A stretch of DNA of 64,000 bases from DATGLE01 sp035294325 (GCA_035294325.1 DATGLE010000144.1:8513-72512), one strand, 5' to 3'; shown: positions 23,798 to 33,308, counted from the first letter of the stretch. Notes: a model not told the origin generated them from the sequence alone. Made by a program: numbers and translations.

Positions 23798-25321
23798 ATG
23801 CAAAAGCTCGAAATCTTTATCGAAGAGAATGCAACCGGCGCGGTACGCCCTGTAGCTGTTGCCGCCGATACGCCCGTTTCCGCGCTGGTGCCTGCACTGG
23901 TTGAGGAGATGGAGCTTCCCCGCACCGATCTCTTTGGTCAGCCGCTTACCTATATGCTGCGGCCCGCCGCCGGGAGGACTGCTCTGCCCGGCAATACGAC
24001 GCTCGCAGCCTGTGGGATAAGATCCGGCACGAGGCTGGCGCTCGATGCCCTGGCGGTAGAGGATGCCGTCGCCGCTCCTGCGTACAGGGGGCCGCGCACC
24101 GATTCGCTGCACTCCTCACCCACGATAGCCGATGCTATGGCCTTCGCGGTTCCTGGCATGGGAGATACTTCCGCGCACCTGGCGGCTGTAACTTCTGCCA
24201 GAGGAAAGACTTCTCGCCGCTCCTTCCTGCTGCTCGCCGGCGCTGCGCTGGGGGCGGGCGGAGTGGGGATGGGGCTGGCCGCCTATCATGCCTGGCAGGG
24301 CGGATTGTTGAATAGTATTGTGCGGTACGCTGTTCCTCAGCCGATGCAGCAGGCGATGTCTCGCCAGCAAGCGGCGCCGGCAAAAGCGACGCTGCCCACG
24401 ATGGCAAAGCCCCTCCTGTCCTTTACGCAGCACCATCAGATTGTGCGCGCGGTGAAATGGTCGCCGGATGGCATGCTGCTGGCGAGCGGGGCCGATGATG
24501 CCCACCTCTTCATCTGGAGCGCAGGCGGAAACGTGCGCCTGGATATCCCGCATGGAGCTTCGGTGCAGGCGCTGGCCTGGGCGCCCGATGGGCGGCGCGT
24601 CGTTAGCGGCTCGGGGCACCAGGTGGCTTTTTTCGATGTGCAGACGGGGCAGATGCTGGCGCGCTCTACTCATCGCCATACAGGAACGGTGACGAGCCTT
24701 GCATGGACGCCCCATAATGCGATGCAGGTGGTCTCCGGCGCAGCCGATAGACTAGCGATTATATGGAATACGACGGATTATCTGCCACAGACGATTTTTA
24801 CGCGCCATACCGCCGCTATAGAATCCGTCTCCTGGTCCGCCGACGGACAGGCTGTGGCCTCGTCGTCGCTGGGCGGCGTTGTGCGCGTATGGAATGCGGC
24901 GAGCGGTTTAGAGCTGCATGGCCTCTATTATGATGGCGGCATTTCCTTGCGGACGCTGGCCTTTGCGCCGTCGGGCGTGCGACTCGCGGTTGGCGGTGAT
25001 GATGGCAGGGTGCGGCTCTGGAATGGATTGACCTGCGGGCAGCAGAGATCTGGCGTCTTTGGCAATCAGTGCCTGGATGCTCCACAGCGCCTGCCGGCGG
25101 CGCAGCAGGCGCTCCGTTCGCTGGCATGGTCGCCCGATGGCCGCCTCCTGGCGGTTGGCGCGGCTGATGGAACGCTCTCGCTCTGGTATCCAGCTCAGGG
25201 CCAGCAGCCGCTGTTCACCGTACAGATGGGCGCATCCGTGCATAGCATTGCCTGGTCGCCGCAGGGGGACCGGCTGGCGGCAGCGTCGGGCAATACCGTC
25301 GCCATCTTCGGCATTATGTAA
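23798..25321 (+). CDS. Ubiquitin-like (YukD-type) domain, transmembrane, WD40 repeat protein
   Basis: 507 aa from ATG 23798 (GGGGG about 7-11 nt upstream). Residues 1-85 look like a ubiquitin-fold domain of the YukD/EsaB type (QKLEIFIEE..., then LVEEMELPRTDLFGQPLTYML). A linker is followed by a twin-Arg-like hydrophobic segment (RRSFLLLAGAAL..., 140-165) acting as a signal anchor. Residues 205-507 hold about seven WD40 repeats (SPDGMLLASGADDAHLFIWS, SADGQAVASSSLGGVVRVWN). The propeller would then face outside. YukD-like domains occur in type VII secretion loci, but no ESX genes are here. The function is unknown. Confidence 0.78.
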   Translation: MQKLEIFIEENATGAVRPVAVAADTPVSALVPALVEEMELPRTDLFGQPLTYMLRPAAGRTALPGNTTLAACGIRSGTRLALDALAVEDAVAAPAYRGPRTDSLHSSPTIADAMAFAVPGMGDTSAHLAAVTSARGKTSRRSFLLLAGAALGAGGVGMGLAAYHAWQGGLLNSIVRYAVPQPMQQAMSRQQAAPAKATLPTMAKPLLSFTQHHQIVRAVKWSPDGMLLASGADDAHLFIWSAGGNVRLDIPHGASVQALAWAPDGRRVVSGSGHQVAFFDVQTGQMLARSTHRHTGTVTSLAWTPHNAMQVVSGAADRLAIIWNTTDYLPQTIFTRHTAAIESVSWSADGQAVASSSLGGVVRVWNAASGLELHGLYYDGGISLRTLAFAPSGVRLAVGGDDGRVRLWNGLTCGQQRSGVFGNQCLDAPQRLPAAQQALRSLAWSPDGRLLAVGAADGTLSLWYPAQGQQPLFTVQMGASVHSIAWSPQGDRLAAASGNTVAIFGIM

Positions 25322-25325
25322 AGGA

Positions 25326-25350
25326 CGGAAGAATTATAAAATTTCTTCCG
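25326..25350. terminator. Short hairpin between convergent genes
   Basis: CGGAAGAA (25326-25333) pairs with TTCTTCCG (25343-25350) around an AT-rich loop. It lies between the WD40 gene stop and the stop of the convergent prenyl synthase, and overlaps the end of the latter. Confidence 0.4.
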
Positions 25351-26449
25351 CGACGAAATGGACCAGCGACTTCATATCATCCAGGGCGCGCGCGGATACG
25401 GGGCTGCTGTTGCGCGGCACGCTCGCCAGGGCCGTGTACGCCTGCTGGCACTGCTGCGCCAGGAAATCGCGGCAATAGGTTCGGCTCTGCGTCCTCTCCA
25501 TAATCGCCAGCACTTCTTTGACCTGCTCCGCCTGTAGAGGCGCTTCCTGCTGATAGATCTCCTTGAGCGCTTGCCGGTCATGAGAGTTTGCATGCTCCAG
25601 GGCGTGTAAAACGGGCAGGCTTTTTTTGCGCCGGTAGATATCGCCGGCGGGCGTCTTGCCTAGCTCCGCCGTCGTTGCCCATACGCCGAGCAGGTCATCG
25701 CGCACCTGGAAGGCTATACCGACGGCATGACCAAAGTCGCGCAGTCGCGCTATTGTCTCCTCGTTGCGCGTTCCCAGCAGGGCGCCCATCTCGGTTGCCC
25801 CGCTCATCAACGCGGCGGTCTTGCGGCTAATCATGTCCAGGTACATCGCCACCGAGATATCCTGGCGCTGCTCGAAGCTGATATCGAGGTACTGACCATC
25901 CGCGATGACGAGGCAGGCGCGGTCAAGCACGGCGCCGAGCCGGGCGGCGATGGCAGGCTCTACCCCCTTGTCCAGCACTCCCCACAGCGTGAGGCGTGCC
26001 AGCACAAACATGCCGTCTCCGGTATTGATGGCCTGGGGAATACCCCACAGCTTCCACAGCGTCGCCTGATGATGGCGCACGGCGTCGCCATCCACTATAT
26101 CGTCATGAATCAATGTGAAGTTGTGCGTAAGTTCGATAGCGGCAGCGGCGGGCAGCGCACGCTCCAGGTACGAGGAATCGCCTGAGGGATCATCGGCCAG
26201 CCCCCAGGCGCCGGCCGCTTCGTAAGCCAGCAGGAGCAGCGTCGGGCGGAGGCGTTTGCCGGTCTTGCGGCTCGCCGGCATGAAATTAGCATCTACCCAT
26301 CCCAGATGATACTGCATCTGCCCATAATAGGGCGCAGTATCGCCGGTTCCTGAGCCTGTCGCGGCGCCGGCGATGGCATCGCGCAGCGCCCTGTCAATCT
26401 CGCGCTGATGACGCTGTAGCGCGGATTGAATCATTGATGGCAAAACCAT
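25334..26449 (-). CDS. Polyprenyl (geranylgeranyl/farnesyl-type) diphosphate synthase
   Basis: 371 aa from ATG 26449. Head-to-tail isoprenyl transferase fold with the first aspartate-rich motif DDIVD (116-120, in LIHDDIVDGDAVRHH) and the second region FQVRDDLLG (248-255). GKTPAGDIYRRKKSLP follows, as in bacterial short- and medium-chain synthases. It condenses isopentenyl diphosphate with allylic diphosphates to feed carotenoid, quinone or lipid synthesis; chain length cannot be read from sequence alone. The start is uncertain: the only GGAG lies 16-17 nt upstream of this ATG, and the frame is open further upstream. It follows the zinc-ribbon protein gene by 37 nt. Confidence 0.88.
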   Translation of the reverse strand: MVLPSMIQSALQRHQREIDRALRDAIAGAATGSGTGDTAPYYGQMQYHLGWVDANFMPASRKTGKRLRPTLLLLAYEAAGAWGLADDPSGDSSYLERALPAAAAIELTHNFTLIHDDIVDGDAVRHHQATLWKLWGIPQAINTGDGMFVLARLTLWGVLDKGVEPAIAARLGAVLDRACLVIADGQYLDISFEQRQDISVAMYLDMISRKTAALMSGATEMGALLGTRNEETIARLRDFGHAVGIAFQVRDDLLGVWATTAELGKTPAGDIYRRKKSLPVLHALEHANSHDRQALKEIYQQEAPLQAEQVKEVLAIMERTQSRTYCRDFLAQQCQQAYTALASVPRNSSPVSARALDDMKSLVHFVAEEIL

Positions 26450-26486
26450 TGATATATTCAGTCTTTCTCCAGAAAATGCTTCTAGT

Positions 26487-26981
26487 TCAGTGGTGAAGAT
26501 AAAAGAAGATGGCACCCACAACAGTTCCGATAACGACGATGGTGCGCGCAAGCCCCTTAATGCCCCCTATGCGATAGAACGGCGAGCAGAGGTCGCAGTA
26601 GCGATTGGTGTACTGGTAGCGATGCCCGCGCATGCCCTCGCGTACAATGACGACATCCTCGGTCTTGCGCTGTGTGTGCAATTCATCGCAGACGTAGCGG
26701 CCACATCCCCGGCAGGTGAACTGGTCAACGAAGTGGGAGGTTCTTGAGATGGACCACTGATCGGGATAGACCTGCGAGCCGCAGACGTAACACACCTGTT
26801 GCTGTGCCATTTTCATTTGCTTTTCGGCGCAGGGTGAATGCTGCTGCTTGGGAAAATGTTCCTGGCAGAAGCCGAAATGGCAATCGGGACAGCGGCCCAG
26901 AGCCTCTTCACTGCATTCGTGACAGCGGCGCGTCGCAGTAATGGGGCGCTGCTGCCTCCTCATTTCACCTGTATCTTGCAT
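26487..26981 (-). CDS. Cysteine-rich zinc-ribbon membrane protein
   Basis: 164 aa. The N-terminal half is B-box-like (CHECSEEALGRCPDCHFGFCQEHFPKQQHSPC), followed by a zinc ribbon (CYVCG...FTCRGCGRYVC) and a third CDLC pair. Near the C-terminus is one transmembrane helix (GLARTIVVIGTVVGAIFFYL), leaving the metal-binding part in the cytoplasm. I do not know a function. The regular spacing of 12 or more Cys/His suggests three structural zinc sites. ATG 26981 or the in-frame ATG seven codons later could be the start. It is probably co-transcribed with the prenyl synthase 37 nt downstream. Confidence 0.7.
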   Translation of the reverse strand: MQDTGEMRRQQRPITATRRCHECSEEALGRCPDCHFGFCQEHFPKQQHSPCAEKQMKMAQQQVCYVCGSQVYPDQWSISRTSHFVDQFTCRGCGRYVCDELHTQRKTEDVVIVREGMRGHRYQYTNRYCDLCSPFYRIGGIKGLARTIVVIGTVVGAIFFYLHH

Positions 26982-27223
26982 GATGTGTTCTCATCCCTTA
27001 TATCTTCTGTGTCGATCTGCCCCGGTAGAGTCATCAGAGAAAGCTATCCCCTGCACCTCTACTTCTGGCATTGTGAGTATACACCCCTGGTTGCTATCAA
27101 GCAACGCTAAAAGGTATCATTGAAGGAGCGGGGTTATTGCCCCTACCACTATTCTAATACGAATAGCAGATTTTTAAAATCACATAGTAGACGCTGTTCA
27201 AGGTCATTTATAGTAATAGCAAG

Positions 27224-28096
27224 ATGCAACCAGTACTACCACCGACACAATGGAACAATCATTGCCTGACGTGGGGCGGGCGCACCTATGTCATGGGCAT
27301 CGTCAATATTACGCCCGACTCATTCTCTGATGATGGGTTGATGAAGAATGCCTTTACAGAGGATGAGCTAATATATCATGCGATTGAGCAGGCTCAGCGC
27401 TTCGTGGCCGAGGGAGCGACGTTCATCGATATTGGCGGCGAATCGACGCGCCCGCATGCCGCGCCTGTCACGGCTCAACAGGAACTCGCCCGCGTGATCC
27501 CGGTTATTCGCGCGCTGCGCGAGACGCTGCCACCGGAGGCGTTGATCTCTATCGATACCTACAAAGCCGGGGTTGCGGAACGCGCACTGGAGGCCGGGGC
27601 GTGTATCGTTAACGATATCTCCGGGCTGCGGCAAGATCCGGCGATGGCCGCCGTCGCCGCCGAACATGGTGTCCCCGTTGTGCTGATGGCGAATATGCGC
27701 GGCCAGCAGAAGCGTGAGATTGTCAGCGATGTGCTGCGTTTGCTGGCAGGCTCTATCGAGCGTGCGCTGGCGGCGGGCATTGCCTGGGAGCGCATTATCG
27801 TCGATCCCGGCATCGGTTTTGGCCTGACCGTCGAAGAGGACCTGACGATGCAACGCCGCCTGGGCGAACTGCGGGCGCTGGGGCGCCCGATCCTGCTGGG
27901 CACGTCGCGCAAGTCGCATATTGGCCGCGTGCTTGGCGGCCTGCCCATAAGCGAACGCCTGGAGGGTACGGCAGCAACCGTCGCGCTCGGCATCGCGCAG
28001 GGTGCGGATATCGTGCGCGTGCATGATGTGCGCGCCATGATGCGCGTCGTCAGGATGAGCGATGCTATCGTGCGCGGAACATTTGAAGCGTCATAA
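27224..28096 (+). CDS. folP: Dihydropteroate synthase
   Basis: 290 aa. It joins p-aminobenzoate to the pterin diphosphate to give dihydropteroate in folate synthesis and is the sulfonamide target. The signature loop 1 is MGIVNITPDSFSDDG (24-38), the pterin-site motif FIDIGGESTRP follows, and the SRKSHIGRV motif is near the C-terminus. The length is normal. The ribosome-binding site is weak (AGCAAG). folC starts 31 nt downstream on the same strand, so the two form a small folate operon. Confidence 0.93.
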   Translation: MQPVLPPTQWNNHCLTWGGRTYVMGIVNITPDSFSDDGLMKNAFTEDELIYHAIEQAQRFVAEGATFIDIGGESTRPHAAPVTAQQELARVIPVIRALRETLPPEALISIDTYKAGVAERALEAGACIVNDISGLRQDPAMAAVAAEHGVPVVLMANMRGQQKREIVSDVLRLLAGSIERALAAGIAWERIIVDPGIGFGLTVEEDLTMQRRLGELRALGRPILLGTSRKSHIGRVLGGLPISERLEGTAATVALGIAQGADIVRVHDVRAMMRVVRMSDAIVRGTFEAS

Positions 28097-28127
28097 ATCT
28101 CATTTTAAGATAGAAAGATTATCACTC

Positions 28128-29546
28128 GTGAATTATCAAGAAGCACTTGCTTATATCTACGGTTTTAGCGATTTTGAGCGCAGCGGCACCTTTACGCGCG
28201 ATCCCAATGAGAAGCTGCCGCGTGTGACCAGGCTGCTCGAACTGCTGGGCAATCCGCAGCAGAGCTACAGCAGCACGTTGATCGCGGGTACAAAGGGCAA
28301 GGGATCAACGGCGGCCTGCGTCGAGAGCGTGCTGCGCCACGCCGGTCTGCGCACTGGCCTCTATACGCAGCCCGACCTGCATACCTTCCGCGAACGCATG
28401 CAGGTTAACCGGCATCTCATCAGCGAGGAGGAGGTTGCTGCGCTGATACCGGAGATACGCGCTGGCGTCGATAAGGTCGAGCAGGAGCATACCTTTGGCC
28501 CCTTCCACACCTATGAGATCGGCACAGCGCTGGCGTTCCTCTATTTCCAGCGCCAGCATGTGCAGCATGCCGTCGTAGAAGTTGGCCTGGGGGGCCGGCT
28601 CGATGCTACCAATGTCCTGCATCCCCTCGTCTCCGTGATTACCTCGATCAGCTACGATCACATGCACATTCTGGGCGATACGCTGGGCAAAATCGCCACT
28701 GAAAAGGCCGGCATTATCAAACCCGAAGGCGTCGTCGTCACCTCGGCGCAAAGTGAGGAAGCGCTACTTGCCATTGCCGCCATCGCCCGGCAGCGCCATG
28801 CACGGCTTGTGCGCGTCGGCAGCGCCGGGGGCGATCCCGCGCAGGCCGCCGTGGATGCCGGACAATTGCCACCGCCGGGTTATCGCTATTGTTTTCAGGG
28901 ACAGAGCGGGGGGCAGCAGACCTTTACCGTCTGGACGCCTGAGCGCATGTATACCGATCTGTCGCTGTCGCTGCTGGGACTCTACCAGCTCGAAAATGCG
29001 ACGGCGGCGCTGGCAACGCTTGAACTGCTGCGCGAGCGCGGTGTAGTCTGGGACGAAGATGCTCTGCGGGCGGGCTTGCGGGCGGTGCACTGGCCCGCCC
29101 GCATAGAGGTTGTCGGGCATGATCCCACTATTGTCATCGACGGCGCGCACAATGCCGATTCGATGCAGAAGCTGATGCAGGCGCTGCGCTCATCGTTCAC
29201 TATGCGGCGATTGATCGTCGTGCTCAGCGCGGCAAAGGACAAAGATCTCGTGGGTATCGTCAGGGCGCTGGCCGATGTCGATATTGTCGTGCTGACCAGG
29301 ATGCGCAGCCAGCGCGCCACGCCAATCGAGACCTTCCAGGCGCTCTTTGTCGAGCATGCTCCACATGTCCGCGTCCGCACTGCCCCGGAGAGTGAGCAGG
29401 CGATGGACCTGGCCCTTGATCTCGCCGAACGCGATGACCTGATCTGTGCCACCGGCTCGATCTACCTGGCCGGGGAAACGCTGCGCTGGGCCGCCGCGCG
29501 CGGCAGCGCCAATGCTGCCTCGGAGATCGAGGGCGTGGATCATTAG
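28128..29546 (+). CDS. folC: Folylpolyglutamate synthase / dihydrofolate synthase
   Basis: 472 aa from GTG 28128, the first start after the folP stop that gives the family N-terminus NYQEALAYIYGFSDFE. An upstream ATG at 28062 would overlap folP and is unlikely. Mur ligase-fold motifs are clear: P-loop GTKGKGSTA, the omega loop PDLHTFRERMQVN, VEVGLGGRLDATN, and ALRAVHWPARIEV-type hinge. VIDGAHNADSM marks the C-terminal domain. It adds glutamate to dihydropteroate and to folates, the step following folP. Confidence 0.92.
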   Translation: MNYQEALAYIYGFSDFERSGTFTRDPNEKLPRVTRLLELLGNPQQSYSSTLIAGTKGKGSTAACVESVLRHAGLRTGLYTQPDLHTFRERMQVNRHLISEEEVAALIPEIRAGVDKVEQEHTFGPFHTYEIGTALAFLYFQRQHVQHAVVEVGLGGRLDATNVLHPLVSVITSISYDHMHILGDTLGKIATEKAGIIKPEGVVVTSAQSEEALLAIAAIARQRHARLVRVGSAGGDPAQAAVDAGQLPPPGYRYCFQGQSGGQQTFTVWTPERMYTDLSLSLLGLYQLENATAALATLELLRERGVVWDEDALRAGLRAVHWPARIEVVGHDPTIVIDGAHNADSMQKLMQALRSSFTMRRLIVVLSAAKDKDLVGIVRALADVDIVVLTRMRSQRATPIETFQALFVEHAPHVRVRTAPESEQAMDLALDLAERDDLICATGSIYLAGETLRWAAARGSANAASEIEGVDH

Positions 29547-29796
29547 CCAGCGAAAATTCCCTTGAGGGGGGGCCAGAACCTTCTCGTGGGCCGACGCGTG
29601 GGCCAGGTTCGTGCCAGCGCAGGGGCCGCCACCAGGACGGCCCCGGCGCTATCCCCAAAAAAACCTGCTCGTGAAAGACTATCCTCTCTTCATCGCGCGG
29701 CCGCGCCGCGCGAACGCAGGGCCGGTTTTTTATGGTATGATTGACCTAGATTTATTCAAACTGTAAACACTCTGAAAGGAGGGTTATCGCGACACC

Positions 29797-31425
29797 ATGC
29801 AAGGCTTGATGATGGATTATCCCCTGACATTGCAGCATGCCTTTAACCGGGCAACGCGTATCTTCCCGCGCAAGGAAATTGTCACACAGACCGAGGGCGA
29901 ACCGCATCGCTATACCTACGGCGATTGGGGCAGGCGCGTATCGCAGCTCGCACATGCGCTGGCGAAGGTCGGCGTAGCGCAGGGGGACCGCGTGGCGACC
30001 TTCGCCTGGAATACGTATCGCCACTTTGAACTCTACTATGCCGTTCCCTGTATGGGTGCGGTGCTTCACACGCTCAATATTCGCCTCTTTGCCGAACAGT
30101 TGATTTACATCATCAACAATGCCGAGGATAAAGTAATCTTCGTCGATGGCGATGTTGTCCCCTTGCTGGAAGCGCTGGCCGACAAGTTACCCACGGTAAA
30201 ATTGTATGTGATTATGGGCGAGGCGCCGCACGCTACGGGCAAGCTGCAACCTGCGGTTGACTATGAGACCTTCATCGGTGAGCAGCCCACCTCCTATGAC
30301 TGGCCTGCCCTGGACGAAAACGCCGCCGCCGCTATGTGCTATACCTCTGGCACAACAGGCAACCCCAAAGGCGTTGTCTACAGCCACCGCTCGGTATTTC
30401 TCCATTCGATGGGCGTGCAGCTTGTCGATGGCCCCGGTATGGGCGAGCGTGATGTCGTCTTCCCCGTCGTGCCCATGTTCCACGCCAACGCCTGGGGTTT
30501 GCCGCATGCCGCTGCCTTCGCGGGGGCAAAACTGGTGCTGCCGGGGCGCTTCATGGATCCGCTGCGCATTGCGAAGCTGATGGAGCAGGAGCGCGTCACC
30601 CTTGCCGCCGGTGTGCCGACGATCTGGATCGGCCTGTTAAACCTGCTGGATAAAGAGCAATTTGATCTCTCCACTCTGCGCTCTATCCTCTGCGGCGGCT
30701 CCGCTGTGCCACAGTCGTTAATCGAGGGGCTGGCGCGCAAGAACCTCACCATTGTACACGCCTGGGGTATGACCGAGACCTCGCCACTGGCCTCGCTCTG
30801 CAAGCTGCGCAGCTACCAGGAAAGCCTGCCCCCGGAGGAGCAGTTCCGCATCAAAGCCAGACAGGGCACCGTCGTACCCGGCGTTGATTTCCGGGTGATA
30901 AGTATGGATACGGGCCAGGAGGTGCCGTGGGATAACCAGACCTTCGGCGAGTTGCAGGTGCGTGGCCCCTGGGTGGCGCGCGCGTACTATCACGATGACA
31001 CGTCCAGCGAGAAGTTCGCCGAGGGCTGGCTGCGCACCGGCGATGTGGCTGTGGTCGATGAGGATGGCATCATCCAGCTTGTTGACCGCACGAAAGATCT
31101 GGTCAAGTCGGGCGGCGAATGGATCTCCTCGGTTGAACTGGAGAGCCTGATTATGGGCCATCCAAAGGTGCTGGAGGCATGCGTAGTCGGTATTCCGCAC
31201 CCGAAATGGGACGAGCGCCCGCTGGCCTGCGTCGTGCCCAAGCCAGACTTTGTGGGGCAGATTACAAAGGACGAGATCATCGACTACCTGCGCCCGCGTG
31301 TCGCCAGATGGTGGCTTCCCGACGACGTGGTGTTCATCGATGCCATCCCCAAGACCAGCGTAGGCAAGTTCGATAAGAAGGTGCTCAGGAGCCGCTACGA
31401 GGCGCACAGCCTCTCACAGAGCTAA
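29797..31425 (+). CDS. Acyl-CoA ligase (AMP-forming), fatty acid or methylmercaptopropionate type
   Basis: 542 aa of the ANL superfamily. The P-loop-like A3 motif is MCYTSGTTGNPKGVVYSHRS, A5 is WGMTETSP, A7 is WLRTGDV, A8 is RTKDLVKSGGEWISS, and the A10 lysine is in PKTSVGKFDKKVLR. The PMFHANAWGLPHAA segment matches the medium/long-chain and DmdB-like subgroup. It activates a carboxylate to its CoA thioester through an acyl-adenylate. AAGGAGGG lies 14 nt upstream, so a slightly different start is possible. Its 3' end overlaps the convergent asparagine-synthetase-like gene by 12 nt. Confidence 0.9.
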   Translation: MQGLMMDYPLTLQHAFNRATRIFPRKEIVTQTEGEPHRYTYGDWGRRVSQLAHALAKVGVAQGDRVATFAWNTYRHFELYYAVPCMGAVLHTLNIRLFAEQLIYIINNAEDKVIFVDGDVVPLLEALADKLPTVKLYVIMGEAPHATGKLQPAVDYETFIGEQPTSYDWPALDENAAAAMCYTSGTTGNPKGVVYSHRSVFLHSMGVQLVDGPGMGERDVVFPVVPMFHANAWGLPHAAAFAGAKLVLPGRFMDPLRIAKLMEQERVTLAAGVPTIWIGLLNLLDKEQFDLSTLRSILCGGSAVPQSLIEGLARKNLTIVHAWGMTETSPLASLCKLRSYQESLPPEEQFRIKARQGTVVPGVDFRVISMDTGQEVPWDNQTFGELQVRGPWVARAYYHDDTSSEKFAEGWLRTGDVAVVDEDGIIQLVDRTKDLVKSGGEWISSVELESLIMGHPKVLEACVVGIPHPKWDERPLACVVPKPDFVGQITKDEIIDYLRPRVARWWLPDDVVFIDAIPKTSVGKFDKKVLRSRYEAHSLSQS

Positions 31426-33021
31426 TTCAACATCGAATAAATGACATAACAACTGCGTGGTGAACGCCAGCAGCAGCGCCCTCTGTGTGCTGGCGTCTGG
31501 CTTGCGCTGTAACAGGCGCTTCACGGCCTCTGGAGCGAAGATGCCCCGCTCGCGCAGCGCTGGCGGGGAAAGCATCTCCCTCAGAAGTTCCGAATCGGCG
31601 GGACGTGTAAGCGATCTGGCGGGCGCCGTTAGTGAAGATTGCCGCTCTGTTGGGGCGTCGTCGGGGATGGAGCGCCGCGCCAGCAGCGGGAGCAGCGCGC
31701 GCTTCGGCGTCCCATCATCCAGGTTGGCGGGCAGGCGTGTCAGCAGGTCGATCACGCCGGCGTGCAGGTAGGGAGAGCGCACTACCATCCGCTCCTGCAC
31801 GGCCAGTTGTTGCGCGGCGTGTACCGCGTGATCGGGCAAGCGCAGGTGCAGGTCGAGATAGTACCATCCCTGGCGCCGGTCCGCGCAGCCCTCCGCGCGG
31901 CGCGCCAGCTTGCGAGCATGCAGCGACTCTTCCCACGGCTCCTCCTGCGCGATCATCCTGGCGGCCTCCGCCGACCAGAGCAGTGCTGTGTTAACGCCGT
32001 TCAACGGCTGCAACGCCTCTCCATAGCGGCGTAAGATATATGGCAACTCTGGCCCCTCCGCGCCGGGATCATTCTCAGGAGCCAGGGTGTCGAATAGTAT
32101 GCGCGCGCCGAGGGAACTCATAGCGACGCGCGCGCCCGTCTCTACGGAGGCCGTGTGCAGAAGCTGGTGGAGTGCGAGCGCGCGGGTATCAACCACTGGA
32201 GCTTCCAGGCCGCTGATCGTCGCGGCCCAGAACTCGGGCTGATCGAGGCCGGTGATCGCTAAAAATGGGCGCTTGCAGGTGGCCGCGATGCCCTCAGCCG
32301 CTTTCCATACGCGCGCCGCATTATATTTTTTATAGCCTATGGTGACAATGCTGAAAGGAGCGCTGGTGTGTTGTGCGGCCAGCGCCGTTGTGAGGGCGGA
32401 GGCGCTGCCGCCGCCGCTCAAGGCGATGAACTGATCGTGCGTGGGAAGCAGGCCGGTGGTGGCAGCGTCGAGCAGAGCGTGAAGACGGCCTGCGAGATCG
32501 TCGCTGGCGGCCTGCGGCTCATCGAGGTGGTAGTCGGTAGCGTGGTTGACGATGGTTTTCGCTCGCTGCCAGCGCAGGATCGAGCCGGCGGGGACGACAA
32601 AAATATCCTTGAAGGCAGTCCAGGGGGCGGGGATAAAGCCGTAGCGCGCGAGGGCATCCAGCGCCGCCAGGTGCAGTCGCCTGGGAACGCCGAGGGCGAA
32701 CAGCGCCTTGATCTCGCTCGCGAAGAGCAGATTCCCCTGGGCGGGCCAGTCCGTTATGTAGTAGAGGGCGTGCATGCCGGAAAGAGGACGCCGGTAGACC
32801 AGCGTGCGGCGCTCCGGCACCCAGTCGAGGACGGGCGGCTCGTCGTTGCGCTGCACGCTGTAGGCCGCGTCGGAGAAAGTAATCAGGCCCATGCCCGGCT
32901 GCACCATGCGGCCCGGCTCTCCGCCATGCTGCCCAAGCACCTCGCCCATCGCCAGCAGCGCCTGGTCAATCGTTTCCTCTGGTACCTGCTCGCCTGTGAG
33001 CCATCCTGCAAGTGTTGGCAT
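31414..33021 (-). CDS. Asparagine synthetase-like protein with degenerate catalytic motifs
   Basis: 535 aa with the two-domain layout of AsnB-type asparagine synthetases: an N-terminal Ntn-like half (RRPLSGMHALYYI, LLFASEIKALFAL) and a C-terminal ATP-pyrophosphatase-like half. Key residues are missing. There is no Cys at position 2 (it starts MPTLAGW instead of MCG), so no glutaminase activity is expected. The pyrophosphate loop SGGxDS is SGGGSAS (202-208), lacking the aspartate. It is therefore unlikely to make asparagine. A pseudo-enzyme or altered amide-forming role, as in some peptide-modification systems, is possible. A 92-aa gene sits 8 nt upstream on the same strand and probably works with it. 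Confidence 0.78.
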   Translation of the reverse strand: MPTLAGWLTGEQVPEETIDQALLAMGEVLGQHGGEPGRMVQPGMGLITFSDAAYSVQRNDEPPVLDWVPERRTLVYRRPLSGMHALYYITDWPAQGNLLFASEIKALFALGVPRRLHLAALDALARYGFIPAPWTAFKDIFVVPAGSILRWQRAKTIVNHATDYHLDEPQAASDDLAGRLHALLDAATTGLLPTHDQFIALSGGGSASALTTALAAQHTSAPFSIVTIGYKKYNAARVWKAAEGIAATCKRPFLAITGLDQPEFWAATISGLEAPVVDTRALALHQLLHTASVETGARVAMSSLGARILFDTLAPENDPGAEGPELPYILRRYGEALQPLNGVNTALLWSAEAARMIAQEEPWEESLHARKLARRAEGCADRRQGWYYLDLHLRLPDHAVHAAQQLAVQERMVVRSPYLHAGVIDLLTRLPANLDDGTPKRALLPLLARRSIPDDAPTERQSSLTAPARSLTRPADSELLREMLSPPALRERGIFAPEAVKRLLQRKPDASTQRALLLAFTTQLLCHLFDVELAL

Positions 33022-33029
33022 CGTTCGAG

Positions 33030-33308
33030 CTAATTGCTCCTATCTTTGCGCCAGGGAGCGTCGGCGCGGCGCATCCAGCGGCCATTGAAATAGATGTAAC
33101 TATCCTCGCTCTCGAAGGCGCCGTCGGTAAGGTCGCATTCGCTCCATTCGCCGGTAATGCCCTGCGCGCGCAGTTGCTGCACCAGGTAGTTGATGATCTG
33201 CGGCCCGTTGTCCAGATCTATACCGGGGAAATGCTCTTCGTCGATATCGCCCTCTTGCTCGATAGGCTGTTCCCTCTGCGTGCCGCGCAGCACATAGTAG
33301 ATATACAT
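33030..33308 (-). CDS. Small hypothetical protein upstream of the asparagine synthetase-like gene
   Basis: 92 aa, MYIYYVLRGTQREQPIEQE at the start, acidic overall (DIDEEHFPGIDLDNGPQ), ending in a WMRRADAPWRK basic tail. No signal peptide, transmembrane helix or known motif. Its stop is 8 nt before the start of the asparagine synthetase-like gene, which implies one transcript. I do not recognise the family. In peptide-modifying clusters an AsnB-like protein often has small partners, but nothing here shows a leader-core design. Confidence 0.6.
   Translation of the reverse strand: MYIYYVLRGTQREQPIEQEGDIDEEHFPGIDLDNGPQIINYLVQQLRAQGITGEWSECDLTDGAFESEDSYIYFNGRWMRRADAPWRKDRSN

Noticed and set aside
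29697..29704. GCGGCCGC site as evidence for the specificity of the NotI-like enzyme
   Set aside because: A single occurrence noticed by eye says nothing about recognition; whole-genome counts and methylation data would be needed.
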